A stretch of DNA of 64,000 nt, from positions 62,001 through 126,000 of the forward strand of contig NZ_LNRU01000008.1 of the NCBI RefSeq assembly GCF_001468225.1, given 5' to 3'. The notes beneath the pieces are model-generated. The model worked only from the letters and a program-made list of their open reading frames with translations, was not told the DNA's origin and ran no database searches. Of this stretch, positions 17,966 through 26,386 are shown piece after piece (the first letter of the stretch is position 1; every line of letters starts with the position of its first letter). The translations under genes and the position numbers were made by a program. The stretch comes from Sphingopyxis sp. H053 (lineage in GTDB: Bacteria > Pseudomonadota > Alphaproteobacteria > Sphingomonadales > Sphingomonadaceae).

Positions 17966-19374
17966 AGCTTGTACGCGGCCTTGGCGAGATTATAGCTGAG
18001 GTCGACGGCAAGCTCGGCCGCCTCCCATTCCTCCATGCGATGCTCGGCGACGAGCTGCGCAAGGAAGCCGCAGTCGATGCGCCGCGCGACATCATGGCGC
18101 GCGGGGATCGACAGGAAAGCGCGTGTGTCGTCGTTGAAGCCGACGCTGTTATAGAAGCCCGCGGTCTCGGTCGTGTGGCTGCGGAAGCGCCGCATGCCTT
18201 CGGGGCTGTCGTGGAACCACCAGGCGGGGCCGAGCTTCAGCGCCGGATAATGGCCCGCGAGCGGCGCGAGTTCGCGCGCATAACTTGTCTCGTCCAATGT
18301 AAAGAGGATGATCGTCAGCGCGGCTTCGTTGCCATAACGCCCCAGTAGCGGGCGCAGCGCATGGACATAGTCGGTCGCGGTCGGGATATCGGCGCCCTTG
18401 TCGCGGCCATAATGCTCGAACAGCCACGGGTTGTGGTTGCGGAAACTGCCGGAGTGAATCTGCATGACGAGCCCGTCGTCGAGGCTCATCCGCGCCATCA
18501 CCGTCAGCATATGCGCGCGGAACAGCTCGGCGTCGGCGGCGCTGACATTGACGCCGGTGACGCGCGCGAACAGCGCTTCGGCTTGCGTCTCCGAAAGGTC
18601 GGCAGTCGCGGCGGTCGGATGGCCATGGTCGGTCGAGGTCGCGCCCATCTCGGCGAAGAAGGCGCGGCGATTCCGGTGCGCGGCGAGATAGCCGGCGTAA
18701 CTGTAGGCGTCCTCGCCGCTCAACTCGGAGAAGCGCTTGAGGTTGTCGCGAAAGCCCTCGAACTCGGGATCGACCACCGGATCGGGGCGATAGGCTGTGA
18801 TCACCTTACCCAGCCATTCGCCGCTGGCGTTGGCGGCGCGAACGGCCGCGTGATGCTCGAGCGTATCGAGCGGGCTTTCAGTCGTTGCGATCACTTCGAT
18901 ACCGAACCGATCGTACAGCGCGCGCGGCCGAAAGGCATCGGTCGCGAGCTTCTCGGTTATCAGATCGTAATAGAGGTCCGACGTCTCGCCCGAGAATTGC
19001 ACGTCGAAGCCGAATGCCTCGGCGAACACCCAGTCCATCCACATCCGCGTCGGCGTGCCGCGGAACAAATGATAGTTTTGCGCGAACAGCCGCCAGCTCT
19101 CGCGCGGGCCGGCCGCCTTGTTGCGGATCCCCAGCGCATCGAGCGAAATGCCCTGCGAATAGAGCATCCGGAACGCATAATGATCGGGATGCAGCAGGAA
19201 CTCGGCGGCATTGCCGAACGATGCGTTGCCCGCGAACCACGCCGGATCGGTATGCCCGTGCGGGCTGACGATCGGCAGGTCGGCAACCTCGGCATAAAGG
19301 CGCCGGCAAATATCGCGCTGCGCGAGATCGGACGGGAACAGGCGATCGGGATGAAGCTGAAACGGGCGGGTCAT
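17962..19374 (-). CDS. uxaC: glucuronate isomerase
   Basis: 470 aa, the usual UxaC length, from ATG 19374, which overlaps the MFS stop by 4 bp. It isomerises D-glucuronate to D-fructuronate (or galacturonate to tagaturonate). Family landmarks are the metal-site segment LPIVSPHGHTDPAWFAGNASFGN near residue 35, FRMLYSQGISLDALGI, YRPDPVVDP, GATSTDHGHPTA, QIHSGSFRNHN and the C-terminal GPAWWFHDSPEGMRR. It belongs to the amidohydrolase superfamily and is cytoplasmic. It is the middle gene of the operon MFS-uxaC-uxuB on the minus strand. Confidence 0.95.
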   Translation of the reverse strand: MTRPFQLHPDRLFPSDLAQRDICRRLYAEVADLPIVSPHGHTDPAWFAGNASFGNAAEFLLHPDHYAFRMLYSQGISLDALGIRNKAAGPRESWRLFAQNYHLFRGTPTRMWMDWVFAEAFGFDVQFSGETSDLYYDLITEKLATDAFRPRALYDRFGIEVIATTESPLDTLEHHAAVRAANASGEWLGKVITAYRPDPVVDPEFEGFRDNLKRFSELSGEDAYSYAGYLAAHRNRRAFFAEMGATSTDHGHPTAATADLSETQAEALFARVTGVNVSAADAELFRAHMLTVMARMSLDDGLVMQIHSGSFRNHNPWLFEHYGRDKGADIPTATDYVHALRPLLGRYGNEAALTIILFTLDETSYARELAPLAGHYPALKLGPAWWFHDSPEGMRRFRSHTTETAGFYNSVGFNDDTRAFLSIPARHDVARRIDCGFLAQLVAEHRMEEWEAAELAVDLSYNLAKAAYKL

Positions 19375-20684
19375 GCGGAGGTGCCTTCGCTTTCGACAGT
19401 GACCGGCGTCAGGCGCGGACTCAGGAGATGGAGCGCCAGCACGGCGAGGAAATAGACCGTCGTGCACACGGCGAAGATGATCGTGTAATTGCCGTTTGTC
19501 GCATCGAGCACGAGCCCGGTCGACTTGGCCATGATCATCCCGCCGATGCCGCCCATGAAGCCGCCAAGTCCGATCACCGACCCGACCGCGCGTTTGGGGA
19601 ACATGTCGGGCGGGATCGAGAGGATCGTCGACGAAAAGGCCTGATGCCCGGCGAGCGCGAGACCGATCAGGACGATGGCCAGCCACATATTGTCGAGGCC
19701 CGTGACGAACAACAGCGGCAGGACGAAACAACCGGCGATCACCATCGTCAGCTTGCGCGCGAAATTGGGGGTGCGCCCGCGCTGGATCAGCTTCGAGGAG
19801 AGCCAGCCGCCCGCGATACTGCCGACGTCGGAGAGAAGGTACATGATGATCATCGGCAGCAGCACGACCTTCAGGTCGACATCATAGGTGCTGGCGAAAT
19901 ATTTGGGCAGCCAGAACAGCATCAGATACCAGACGGGATCGATGAGGAATTTCGCGACCGCGAACGCCCATGCCTCGCGCTTGGTGACGATTTTCGACCA
20001 GCCGAGGCGCGCGACCTGCTCGGGCGGATCATGCTCGATCCACGCGAGTTCGGCATCGCTGACCTTCCCGCTCTCACGCGGATTGCTGTAGAGCCACAGC
20101 CACAATACCAGCAGGAGAGCGCCAAATGCGCCGGTGTAGATGAAGGTTTGACGCCAGTCGAAACCCGCCCAGACCATGAACAGCCAGATCGTCGGCGCGG
20201 TCAAAATGACCCCGATCGTCGTTGCGCTGTTGACCCAGCCGATCGCAAAAGCGCGTTCCTTTTGGGGGAACCATTCGCTCGACGCGCGAACGACCGCGGG
20301 GAAATGCCCCGCCTCGCCGACCCCGAGGACGACACGCGCGGCCATGAAAGAGGCGATCGATCCCGCGAAACCATGGGCGACATGGCCGATCGTCCAGATG
20401 GCGATCGCGATGCTGTATCCGATCTTGGGGCCGAAGCGGTCGATCAGCCAGCCCATCAACAGGAAACCCAGCGCATAGGCGGCCTGAAACGCCATGACGA
20501 TGTTGCCATAGTCATTCTCGCTCCACCGCATCTCGTCGCCGAGGACGGGCGCCAGCAGGCCGAGCATCGTGCGGTCGATATAATTGACCGTCGTGGCCGC
20601 GAACAGCACCGCGACGATCAGCCAACGATAGCGTCCCGTCTTTGATACCGGCGGCGCCGATCCTGCTGCAATGCCCTGCGTCAT
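19371..20684 (-). CDS. MFS transporter, hexuronate carrier-like (ExuT type)
   Basis: 437 aa from ATG 20684 (MTQGIAAGSAPPVSK), chosen because GGGAGAG lies 6 bp upstream. An open extension to 20741 adds a non-hydrophobic tail. Twelve hydrophobic segments are visible. The anion:cation symporter motifs are NYIDRTMLGLLAPVLGDEM in helix 1, MGWLIDRFGPKIGYSIAI between helices 2 and 3, and VLGVGEAGHFPAVVRASSEWFPQKERAFAIGW in helices 4-5, which is the ExuT/GudP-like signature. It is the first gene of the operon with uxaC and uxuB, and its promoter carries a GntR-type operator. It probably imports glucuronate or a related hexuronate by proton symport across the inner membrane. Confidence 0.88.
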   Translation of the reverse strand: MTQGIAAGSAPPVSKTGRYRWLIVAVLFAATTVNYIDRTMLGLLAPVLGDEMRWSENDYGNIVMAFQAAYALGFLLMGWLIDRFGPKIGYSIAIAIWTIGHVAHGFAGSIASFMAARVVLGVGEAGHFPAVVRASSEWFPQKERAFAIGWVNSATTIGVILTAPTIWLFMVWAGFDWRQTFIYTGAFGALLLVLWLWLYSNPRESGKVSDAELAWIEHDPPEQVARLGWSKIVTKREAWAFAVAKFLIDPVWYLMLFWLPKYFASTYDVDLKVVLLPMIIMYLLSDVGSIAGGWLSSKLIQRGRTPNFARKLTMVIAGCFVLPLLFVTGLDNMWLAIVLIGLALAGHQAFSSTILSIPPDMFPKRAVGSVIGLGGFMGGIGGMIMAKSTGLVLDATNGNYTIIFAVCTTVYFLAVLALHLLSPRLTPVTVESEGTSA

Positions 20685-21272
20685 ATGTCTCTCCCGTGGC
20701 ACCAGAAAAATGCCGGGATCCGTCCGAACGAACCCCGGCAAGGCTGGGGATGGCTAGAAGGTCGGCGCGCGCTCGCCGGTGGCCCCCGCAAGCAGCACGG
20801 CGGCGCCGATCAAAGGCCGCGCCAATGCGCTATCGAAAAGGAAGGCCCGCATCACATTCTCCACAACAGTCCGGACGCTTTCCGCGCCCCTTTCTGCAAT
20901 ATCCATAAGGATTGGTCTGACCGATTGCAACAAGTGGTTTGTTACATGCCAAACTCGTCACACGGATCGACCTGCCAGCGAAACATGTGAGAAATTTCCC
21001 AATGTTCTGCGATTATCAGGCGCAGGAAAGCATTTTCGGCAAACCGAACTGGCCTAATGGAAAACAAATATTCCCAAGATTTCGCACCGCCCCACTCGCT
21101 CAGCAAAAAAAGCGATTGTCAAAATTGGCCATACCAAATAGGCTTGCACCTGCTCCGAACCGACCAGCCCGAAGAAGCAGGTCGAACTTGGAGAGGACGA
21201 TATGAGCGGACCGGCACCAGCCGAGACGATGCCCGGCGCGGCCGGGATTCCGACCGAAAGGAACTGACCAAC
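20685..21272. promoter_or_regulatory. divergent control region with two GntR-type operators
   Basis: There is no gene in this 588-bp space between the MFS gene (minus) and the KDG kinase gene (plus). ATTGGTCTGACCGAT (20911-20925) lies, read on the minus strand, between a possible -35 TTGCAA and -10 TATGGA 17 bp apart, pointing at the MFS operon. TTGGCCATACCAA (21125-21137) lies between -35 TTGTCA (21116-21121) and -10 TAGGCT (21139-21144), also 17 bp apart, pointing at the kinase. Both are operator-in-spacer layouts. Short open frames in between have no signals or family resemblance and were not called. Confidence 0.6.
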
Positions 21273-22280
21273 ATGGGACGCTTTGTCGCCTTTGGCGAAA
21301 TCCTGCTGCGCATGTCGCCCCCGGGGCGCGAACTCCTGCTCCAGACGCCGCGGCTCGACGTCTGGATCGGCGGCGCCGAGGCCAATGTCGCAACCGCGCT
21401 CGCGCGGCTCGGCCACGACACGGCGATCGTCAGCGCCGTGCCCGACGATCCGCTCGGCGACGCGGCCGTCGCCGCGCTGCGGGGGCACGGCGTCGATTGT
21501 TCGGCCGTCGCGCGGCGGCCCGGACGGATGGGGGTCTATTATGCCGTGAACGGCGCCGGTTTGCGCGCTACCAACATAATCTACGATCGCGCCCATTCCG
21601 CTTTCGCTGACGCCCCCGCAGCGGACTGGGACTGGGATCGGCTCCTCGCCGGCGCCGGCCGTCTGCACCTGTCGGGAATCACCCCGGCGCTGGGCCCCGG
21701 CGGAACGGCAGCGGCCTTCGCTGCCGCAGACGCCGCGACGCGGCTTGCTATTCCTGTCTCGTTCGACGGCAATTATCGTGCGCGCCTGTGGGAAAGCTGG
21801 GACGGCGATGCCAGGGCCATCCTGTCCCGGCTGGTCGGCCTGGCCGATATCATGTTCGGCAATCATCGCGACATCGCGCTCCTGCTCGGCCGCGATTTTA
21901 GCGATGACGGGCCGGCGCGACGACGGACCGCGGCGGACGCGGCATTTGATGCCTTTCCCAAGCTGGCGCTGATCGCCTCGACCGCGCGCCATGTCGAGGA
22001 TGTGGACCATCACCGCCTCGCCGCGCGGATCGATACGCGCGACGACTTCGCCCAGACCGAGGAGATCAGGGTGGCCGGTATCGTCGACCGCATCGGCACC
22101 GGCGACGCATTCGCTGCGGGCGTGTTCGATGCGCTGCTGCGCGACCAATCCATCGCGGTTGCGGCGCAAACCGGGCTGACGCTCGCCGCGCTGAAGCATT
22201 CGCTTCCCGGCGATGCGAGCCTGTTCGGGCGATCCGATATCGAAGCCTTCCTGAGCGAGGGTTTCGATGTCAGGCGATAG
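21273..22280 (+). CDS. kdgK: 2-keto-3-deoxygluconate kinase (PfkB family)
   Basis: 335 aa from ATG 21273, with AAGGA nearby. The frame is open back to 21057, but that extension is not PfkB-like. It phosphorylates KDG, the product of mannonate dehydratase, to KDPG. PfkB landmarks are MGRFVAFGEILLRMSPPG, the substrate-side motif WIGGAEANVATALARLGH, PVSFDGNYRARLW, and the C-terminal ATP/anion-hole motif RIGTGDAFAAGVFDALL with the catalytic aspartate. The KDPG aldolase that would complete the path is not in the window. It is transcribed away from the MFS operon under its own operator-bearing promoter. Confidence 0.9.
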   Translation: MGRFVAFGEILLRMSPPGRELLLQTPRLDVWIGGAEANVATALARLGHDTAIVSAVPDDPLGDAAVAALRGHGVDCSAVARRPGRMGVYYAVNGAGLRATNIIYDRAHSAFADAPAADWDWDRLLAGAGRLHLSGITPALGPGGTAAAFAAADAATRLAIPVSFDGNYRARLWESWDGDARAILSRLVGLADIMFGNHRDIALLLGRDFSDDGPARRRTAADAAFDAFPKLALIASTARHVEDVDHHRLAARIDTRDDFAQTEEIRVAGIVDRIGTGDAFAAGVFDALLRDQSIAVAAQTGLTLAALKHSLPGDASLFGRSDIEAFLSEGFDVRR

Positions 22281-22304
22281 GGATAGGCAAAGGGTATAGC
22301 CCGA

Positions 22305-23051
22305 TTACTGGGCGTAGCGGCTCCGTTCGTCGGCGACCCGCTTTCGGGCCAGTTCGACCTCGTGCACTTCGGTTGCCTCCAGCAGCGCTTCGAGCGCGCG
22401 CGCCAGATGCTTTTGCATCGCGGCGCGCGCCGCCGCTGGATCGCGCGCTTCCAGCGCGAGGACAATATCCTCATGCTCGGCAACGCTCGGGGTCACCCCC
22501 GCGATATGCGCCTTGCTGCTGAGCAGACGATAGAGCGAAGAGCGCGCGCGCATGTCCCACAGCGATTCCACGACCGCGACGAAGGCGCTGTTCAGGCTCG
22601 CGCTGGCGATCAGTTCGTGGAACTGGCGGTCGGCCACTTCGGCGCGCGCGCTGTCGCCGCCGGCATCGCCCATCGCTTTTACGAGCGTACGGAGCTCCGC
22701 AAGCTGTTCGTCGGTGATCCGTCCGGCAGCGAGCGCGGCAACCTCCCCCTCGATCTGACGGCGCGCTTCGAGCAGTTCGAAGGGACCGACGTCGGCGGAG
22801 GGGCCGTCAACATCGGCATGCGAAATTGCCGTCACATAGACGCCCGATCCTTTGCGCACTTCGACCATCCCGTCGACCTCGAGCGCGATGATCGCCTCGC
22901 GAACCGTCGGCCGCGATACGTCATAGGACTGGGCGAGTTGCCGCTCCGACGGCAACCGCGTACCGATCGGATATTCCCCCGCCTCGATCTTGGCCGCGAT
23001 ATCGGTGGATACGCGTTCGTAGAGCCGTTTTGATTCCATGCCATTCCCCAT
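22305..23051 (-). CDS. GntR-family regulator, FadR subfamily (FCD domain), hexuronate-type
   Basis: 248 aa from ATG 23051; ATG 23039 (MESKRLYERV) has a better GGGGAA spacing and is equally likely. Residues about 8-75 form the winged helix with the family signature YPIGTRLPSERQLAQSYDVSRPTVREAIIALEVDGMVEVRKGSGVYV. Residues about 95-225 are an all-helical FCD effector domain with RRQIEGEVAALAAGRIT and EHEDIVLALEARDPAAARAAMQKHL, the latter supplying metal- or effector-binding histidines. UxuR-type members repress hexuronate genes until uronates bind. The TTGG-N5-CCAA operators scattered from 11.9 to 29.3 kb suit this family. It is convergent with kdgK. Confidence 0.9.
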   Translation of the reverse strand: MGNGMESKRLYERVSTDIAAKIEAGEYPIGTRLPSERQLAQSYDVSRPTVREAIIALEVDGMVEVRKGSGVYVTAISHADVDGPSADVGPFELLEARRQIEGEVAALAAGRITDEQLAELRTLVKAMGDAGGDSARAEVADRQFHELIASASLNSAFVAVVESLWDMRARSSLYRLLSSKAHIAGVTPSVAEHEDIVLALEARDPAAARAAMQKHLARALEALLEATEVHEVELARKRVADERSRYAQ

Positions 23052-23081
23052 GAGGAAACCGCTATCTTGTTGGCCTATGCG

Positions 23082-24251
23082 TTACAAGGTCGCTTGTTGC
23101 CGGGCGGGCTTGGCATGCGCCTGCGCCGTCAGCACCAGTTCGGCGGCGAGCAACGCTCCCTCCTGATCTTGCGCCACCGATGTCCCTTCGACGATGTCGG
23201 TGACGAACTGCGGGCCAAATGGCAGAGGCACTTTGGAGCAGTCCAGATACCGAACACCCTTCCGGTCGGCGATAAGCAGGTGATTTCCGCCGGGCCGGCC
23301 GGCGATATCGACATATTTCCTGAGCTCGATATAGCCTTCGGTGCCGAGAATGAAGAGACGGCCATCGCCCCAGGTCGGCAAACCATCGGGCGTGAACCAA
23401 TCGACGCGGACATAGCCGGTGCCGCCGTCGCCGCTCAGCATCATATCGCCGAAATCCTCGAACGTCGGATGTTCGGGATGCGCGAAATTGCCGGTCTGCG
23501 ATGCGACGACATGCGCACGCTTGCTGCCCGTCAGATAGACGAATTGATCGGCCTGGTGGCTGCCGATATCGGTCAGGATCCCGCCGTTGCGCGCCGTGTC
23601 CCAGAACCAGCCGGGGCGGGATGCCGCGGCCAGTCGATGGGGGGCAAGGTTGACGGTCTGGATGACACGCCCGATCGCGCCGTCGTGGACGAGCTGCCCC
23701 GCCATGACCGCGGCGGGCACTTCCAGCCGTTCGGAATACATGATCGCAAACTTGCGGCCGGTCTCCTTGATCGCGCGGCGAACGTCGGCAAGCTGCTTCA
23801 GCGAGGTAATCGCCGCCTTGTCGCTGAGATAATCCTTGCCCGCGCGCATGACGCGGATGCCCAGCGGCGCGCGCAGCCCGGGGATGGCTGCGCTGCAGAC
23901 CAGCTTGATCGCGACATTGTCGAGAATCTCGTCTTCCGAACGCGCCAGCGCGATATCGCCATAGCGCGCGCGGAACATCGCAATCTGCTTGGGATCGGTC
24001 GCATGGAAGGTCGTGAGAACGCCGCCACCCCGGATCACGGCGTCGGTGATGCCATAGATGTGATTATGATCGAGCCCGATCACCGCGAACGGCACGCGAT
24101 ATTTCGCTTCCGGCGCCGGGCGTGCGGGTGCGCCCTCGGTCGGCGCATCGCCGCGCGCCGCGGACTGCGCCAGCGCATCGACCGCGAAGCCCGCGGCGAG
24201 CCCCGCGGTCAGGCCAAGGCCCAGAAGATCGCGCCGGTTGGTGTCGGTCAT
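23082..24251 (-). CDS. Tat-exported Gfo/Idh/MocA oxidoreductase
   Basis: 389 aa. The N-terminus NRRDLLGLGLTAGLAAGFAVDALAQ is a Tat-type signal with a twin arginine (RR-D-L-L), so the protein is exported folded, presumably with bound NAD(P). The Rossmann part follows (YRVPFAVIGLDHNHIYG), with SDKAAI in place of the usual EKP loop, and the C-terminal domain contains GGILTDIGSHQADQFVYL, the family's D-x-x-x-H type segment. It is the last gene of a five-gene minus-strand operon with two other Tat-exported relatives, an ApbE-like gene and a DUF1080 gene. Periplasmic oxidation of a sugar or glycoside is the likely activity; the substrate is not known. Confidence 0.85.
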   Translation of the reverse strand: MTDTNRRDLLGLGLTAGLAAGFAVDALAQSAARGDAPTEGAPARPAPEAKYRVPFAVIGLDHNHIYGITDAVIRGGGVLTTFHATDPKQIAMFRARYGDIALARSEDEILDNVAIKLVCSAAIPGLRAPLGIRVMRAGKDYLSDKAAITSLKQLADVRRAIKETGRKFAIMYSERLEVPAAVMAGQLVHDGAIGRVIQTVNLAPHRLAAASRPGWFWDTARNGGILTDIGSHQADQFVYLTGSKRAHVVASQTGNFAHPEHPTFEDFGDMMLSGDGGTGYVRVDWFTPDGLPTWGDGRLFILGTEGYIELRKYVDIAGRPGGNHLLIADRKGVRYLDCSKVPLPFGPQFVTDIVEGTSVAQDQEGALLAAELVLTAQAHAKPARQQATL

Positions 24252-24265
24252 GGCTTGTTCCTTTT

Positions 24266-25531
24266 TCAGATGGCGACCAGCGACGTCGGCCAGGCCATCA
24301 CCTGACCGCTATCCATCGCCTGTTCGCCAAGCAGCGACGCGACGCTCGCGTAATAGGCCTGCGACAACAGGCCGGGCAGCGGCTTGCCGGTTCGTACCGC
24401 TTCGCCAAAACCCTCGAACTGCAGCATCGTCTCGTCATATTCGCCCCAGCCGAGCGAATCGCCGGGCGTGGTGACGGGAAGTTCGGCGAACCAGGTCGCA
24501 CCGCCGATCGGGACCGTACGCTTTTTCCCGCTCGCCACGTCGGCCTGCATGCGCAGCAGCGCCAGCTCTTTCGGCGGCAGTTCCTTGTAAATGCGACCGA
24601 GTTCGGGTTCGATCGTCCCCTTGCTGCCCTGAATCTGCTCTTCGCAGCCATAACGCGCGTTGTTCAGCAGCGAGGTGTAGATCAGTTTGCGGCCCCCCGC
24701 ATATTCATAGATCAGCGCGACATGGTCATAGACCTCGCGCCCGTCCTTCCAGAAACAGATGCTGCCCGATCCCATCACGCGGGTCGGTACGGCGTCGAAG
24801 AACAGGTTGCTGACCTGAATCTGGTGCGTCGCCAGTTCGGTCATCAACCCCGCCGAGCTGTCGCGATACAGGCGCCAGTTGATCTGGCGGTCGGTGGCCC
24901 CGGCGGGAACCGGCCGGCGCCAGCTACTTTGCCGGTGCCAGCTGGCGCGGATCTGCGTAAGCGATCCGATTTCGCCCTCTTTCGCGCGGCGGACCGCGTT
25001 CAGATAGGTGGGTTTGAACATGCGCTGATGGCCGATCTGCAGCACCTTGCCGCTGTCCTGCGACCGTTTCACCATCGCGCTACAATCGTCGATCGTGCGC
25101 GCCATCGCCTTTTCGCACCACACATGAAGCCCCGCATCGAACGCATCGAAGCTCTGCTGTTTATGAAGGTCGAGCGGGGTCGCGATCACCACGGCATCGA
25201 GACCGCCCGCATCGAGCATCGCCCGGTGATCGGTGAAGGCACGCGTCGACGCATCGACCAGCGCGCGCCCCTTTGCCAGATGCAGCTCGAAATTGTCGCA
25301 GATCGCCGCCACGGTGCAGTTGCGGGTCTTGGCGATATTCTGGATCAGTCCCCGACCGCGATCGCCCGTGCCGATCACCCCCAGCCGTACGCGATCGCCC
25401 TTCGCCACCGGTGCGGCGAGGGCGGCTGTGCTTGCCCAGGGCGCCGCTGCGGCCATCCCCGCGCCAGCTGTCGCCATCAGCACGCGATCGATGAACGATC
25501 GCCGTGACAGGTCGAAATCATTGTCAGTCAT
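24266..25531 (-). CDS. Tat-exported Gfo/Idh/MocA oxidoreductase
   Basis: 421 aa. The Tat signal DLSRRSFIDRVLMATAGAGMAAAAPWASTAALA (SRRSF motif) is followed by the nucleotide fold VRLGVIGTGDRGRGLIQNIA, VIATPLDLHKQQ and HVWCEKAMARTI (EKA instead of EKP). The C-terminal domain has a WRLYRDSSAGLMTELATHQIQVSNLF segment with the expected histidine. Its start overlaps the end of the ApbE-like gene by 8 bp, so it is expressed with it. It is similar in design to, but clearly distinct from, the other two Gfo/Idh/MocA proteins of the operon, suggesting successive or alternative steps on the same glycoside (inference). Confidence 0.86.
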   Translation of the reverse strand: MTDNDFDLSRRSFIDRVLMATAGAGMAAAAPWASTAALAAPVAKGDRVRLGVIGTGDRGRGLIQNIAKTRNCTVAAICDNFELHLAKGRALVDASTRAFTDHRAMLDAGGLDAVVIATPLDLHKQQSFDAFDAGLHVWCEKAMARTIDDCSAMVKRSQDSGKVLQIGHQRMFKPTYLNAVRRAKEGEIGSLTQIRASWHRQSSWRRPVPAGATDRQINWRLYRDSSAGLMTELATHQIQVSNLFFDAVPTRVMGSGSICFWKDGREVYDHVALIYEYAGGRKLIYTSLLNNARYGCEEQIQGSKGTIEPELGRIYKELPPKELALLRMQADVASGKKRTVPIGGATWFAELPVTTPGDSLGWGEYDETMLQFEGFGEAVRTGKPLPGLLSQAYYASVASLLGEQAMDSGQVMAWPTSLVAI

Positions 25532-26372
25532 TAAAACTCATCCTGGCAGATTGATCGGGGATCGCCGCTCCCCGGGGGAAATCGAATAGAAAACGGCGCG
25601 TCCGGTCGCCGTTCAGCAAGCGCTCCGCCTGATCTTCATCGGCGACGAGCAAAGCGGTGCTCATCGCCTCGGCATGCGCGCCAAGCCGGTCGACGGCAAC
25701 CGTGCAGCGCGGCGCAGACACGATGGTGGCATCGGTCGGGCGTATCATCGCGGCGCGTTCGGGCGCGTTCGTCCCCGCACCGACGGTCGACGAGATCGAT
25801 ACCGATTCGTCGGTGAGTTCGAGTTCGACCAGAATCTCGTCGGGACGCAGCGGATGGGAAATCGCGAACGGCCAGCCGCCGCCAAGCGGGTGTTCGCCGA
25901 CGACGGCAATCGAACTTTCCCCGGCCGACAGGCACGCCGATACGACACCCTTCTCGCGCAGGACGGCGCAGGCGCGATCGAGCGCGAAGCCCTTGCCGAA
26001 TCCGCCGAAATCGAGCGCGACGGGCTGCGATATCTCGATCCGCGCGGCGCCGCGATCAAATGCGATGGCGCTCCATCCCGCCGACGCGAACCGGCGGTCG
26101 GCCGCGGGATCGAACAGCCCGAGCGTCGAGGCGCGCAACTCCTCGATCGTGACCAGCGCTTCGAACAACAGCGCATCGTCGATGGCAGCCCCCTGCCCCG
26201 CCATCAGGCGTTCGTTGAGCGCGGTCGTTGCCGAGGGGCGATGGATCGTCAACGCATCGTCGACCGCCTCGATCGCGCGCTGCGCCGCCGTCAACGCGTC
26301 GTCGTCACCCGCACCGAACCGATGCAGTTCGACGCGCGTCCCCATCGAAGCAAAGCGCACAACGTCGGTCAT
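25524..26372 (-). CDS. apbE: FAD:protein FMN transferase-like (ApbE family)
   Basis: 282 aa from ATG 26372. The family core is visible: FASMGTRVELHRFG at the start, LGLFDPAADRRF, the motif LDFGGFGKGFALDRA and SACLSAGESSIAVVG, with STVGAGTNAPERAAMI and ALLVADEDQAERLL near the C-terminus. ApbE proteins move FMN from FAD to a threonine or serine of a carrier protein, usually with a lipoprotein or Sec signal. None is seen here, so this copy is predicted cytoplasmic. No obvious FMN-binding acceptor (NqrC/RnfG/FMN_bind-like) is encoded in the window. It sits in the middle of the Gfo/Idh/MocA-DUF1080 operon, 14 bp from the gene upstream and overlapping the one downstream, so its role is tied to that pathway. 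Confidence 0.85.
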   Translation of the reverse strand: MTDVVRFASMGTRVELHRFGAGDDDALTAAQRAIEAVDDALTIHRPSATTALNERLMAGQGAAIDDALLFEALVTIEELRASTLGLFDPAADRRFASAGWSAIAFDRGAARIEISQPVALDFGGFGKGFALDRACAVLREKGVVSACLSAGESSIAVVGEHPLGGGWPFAISHPLRPDEILVELELTDESVSISSTVGAGTNAPERAAMIRPTDATIVSAPRCTVAVDRLGAHAEAMSTALLVADEDQAERLLNGDRTRRFLFDFPRGAAIPDQSARMSFND

Positions 26373-26386
26373 GATCGCCCCAGGGG

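Noticed and set aside
20742..21057. short plus-strand open frames in the MFS-kinase gap
   Set aside because: They overlap each other and the promoter/operator region, with no family resemblance or ribosome-binding sites.
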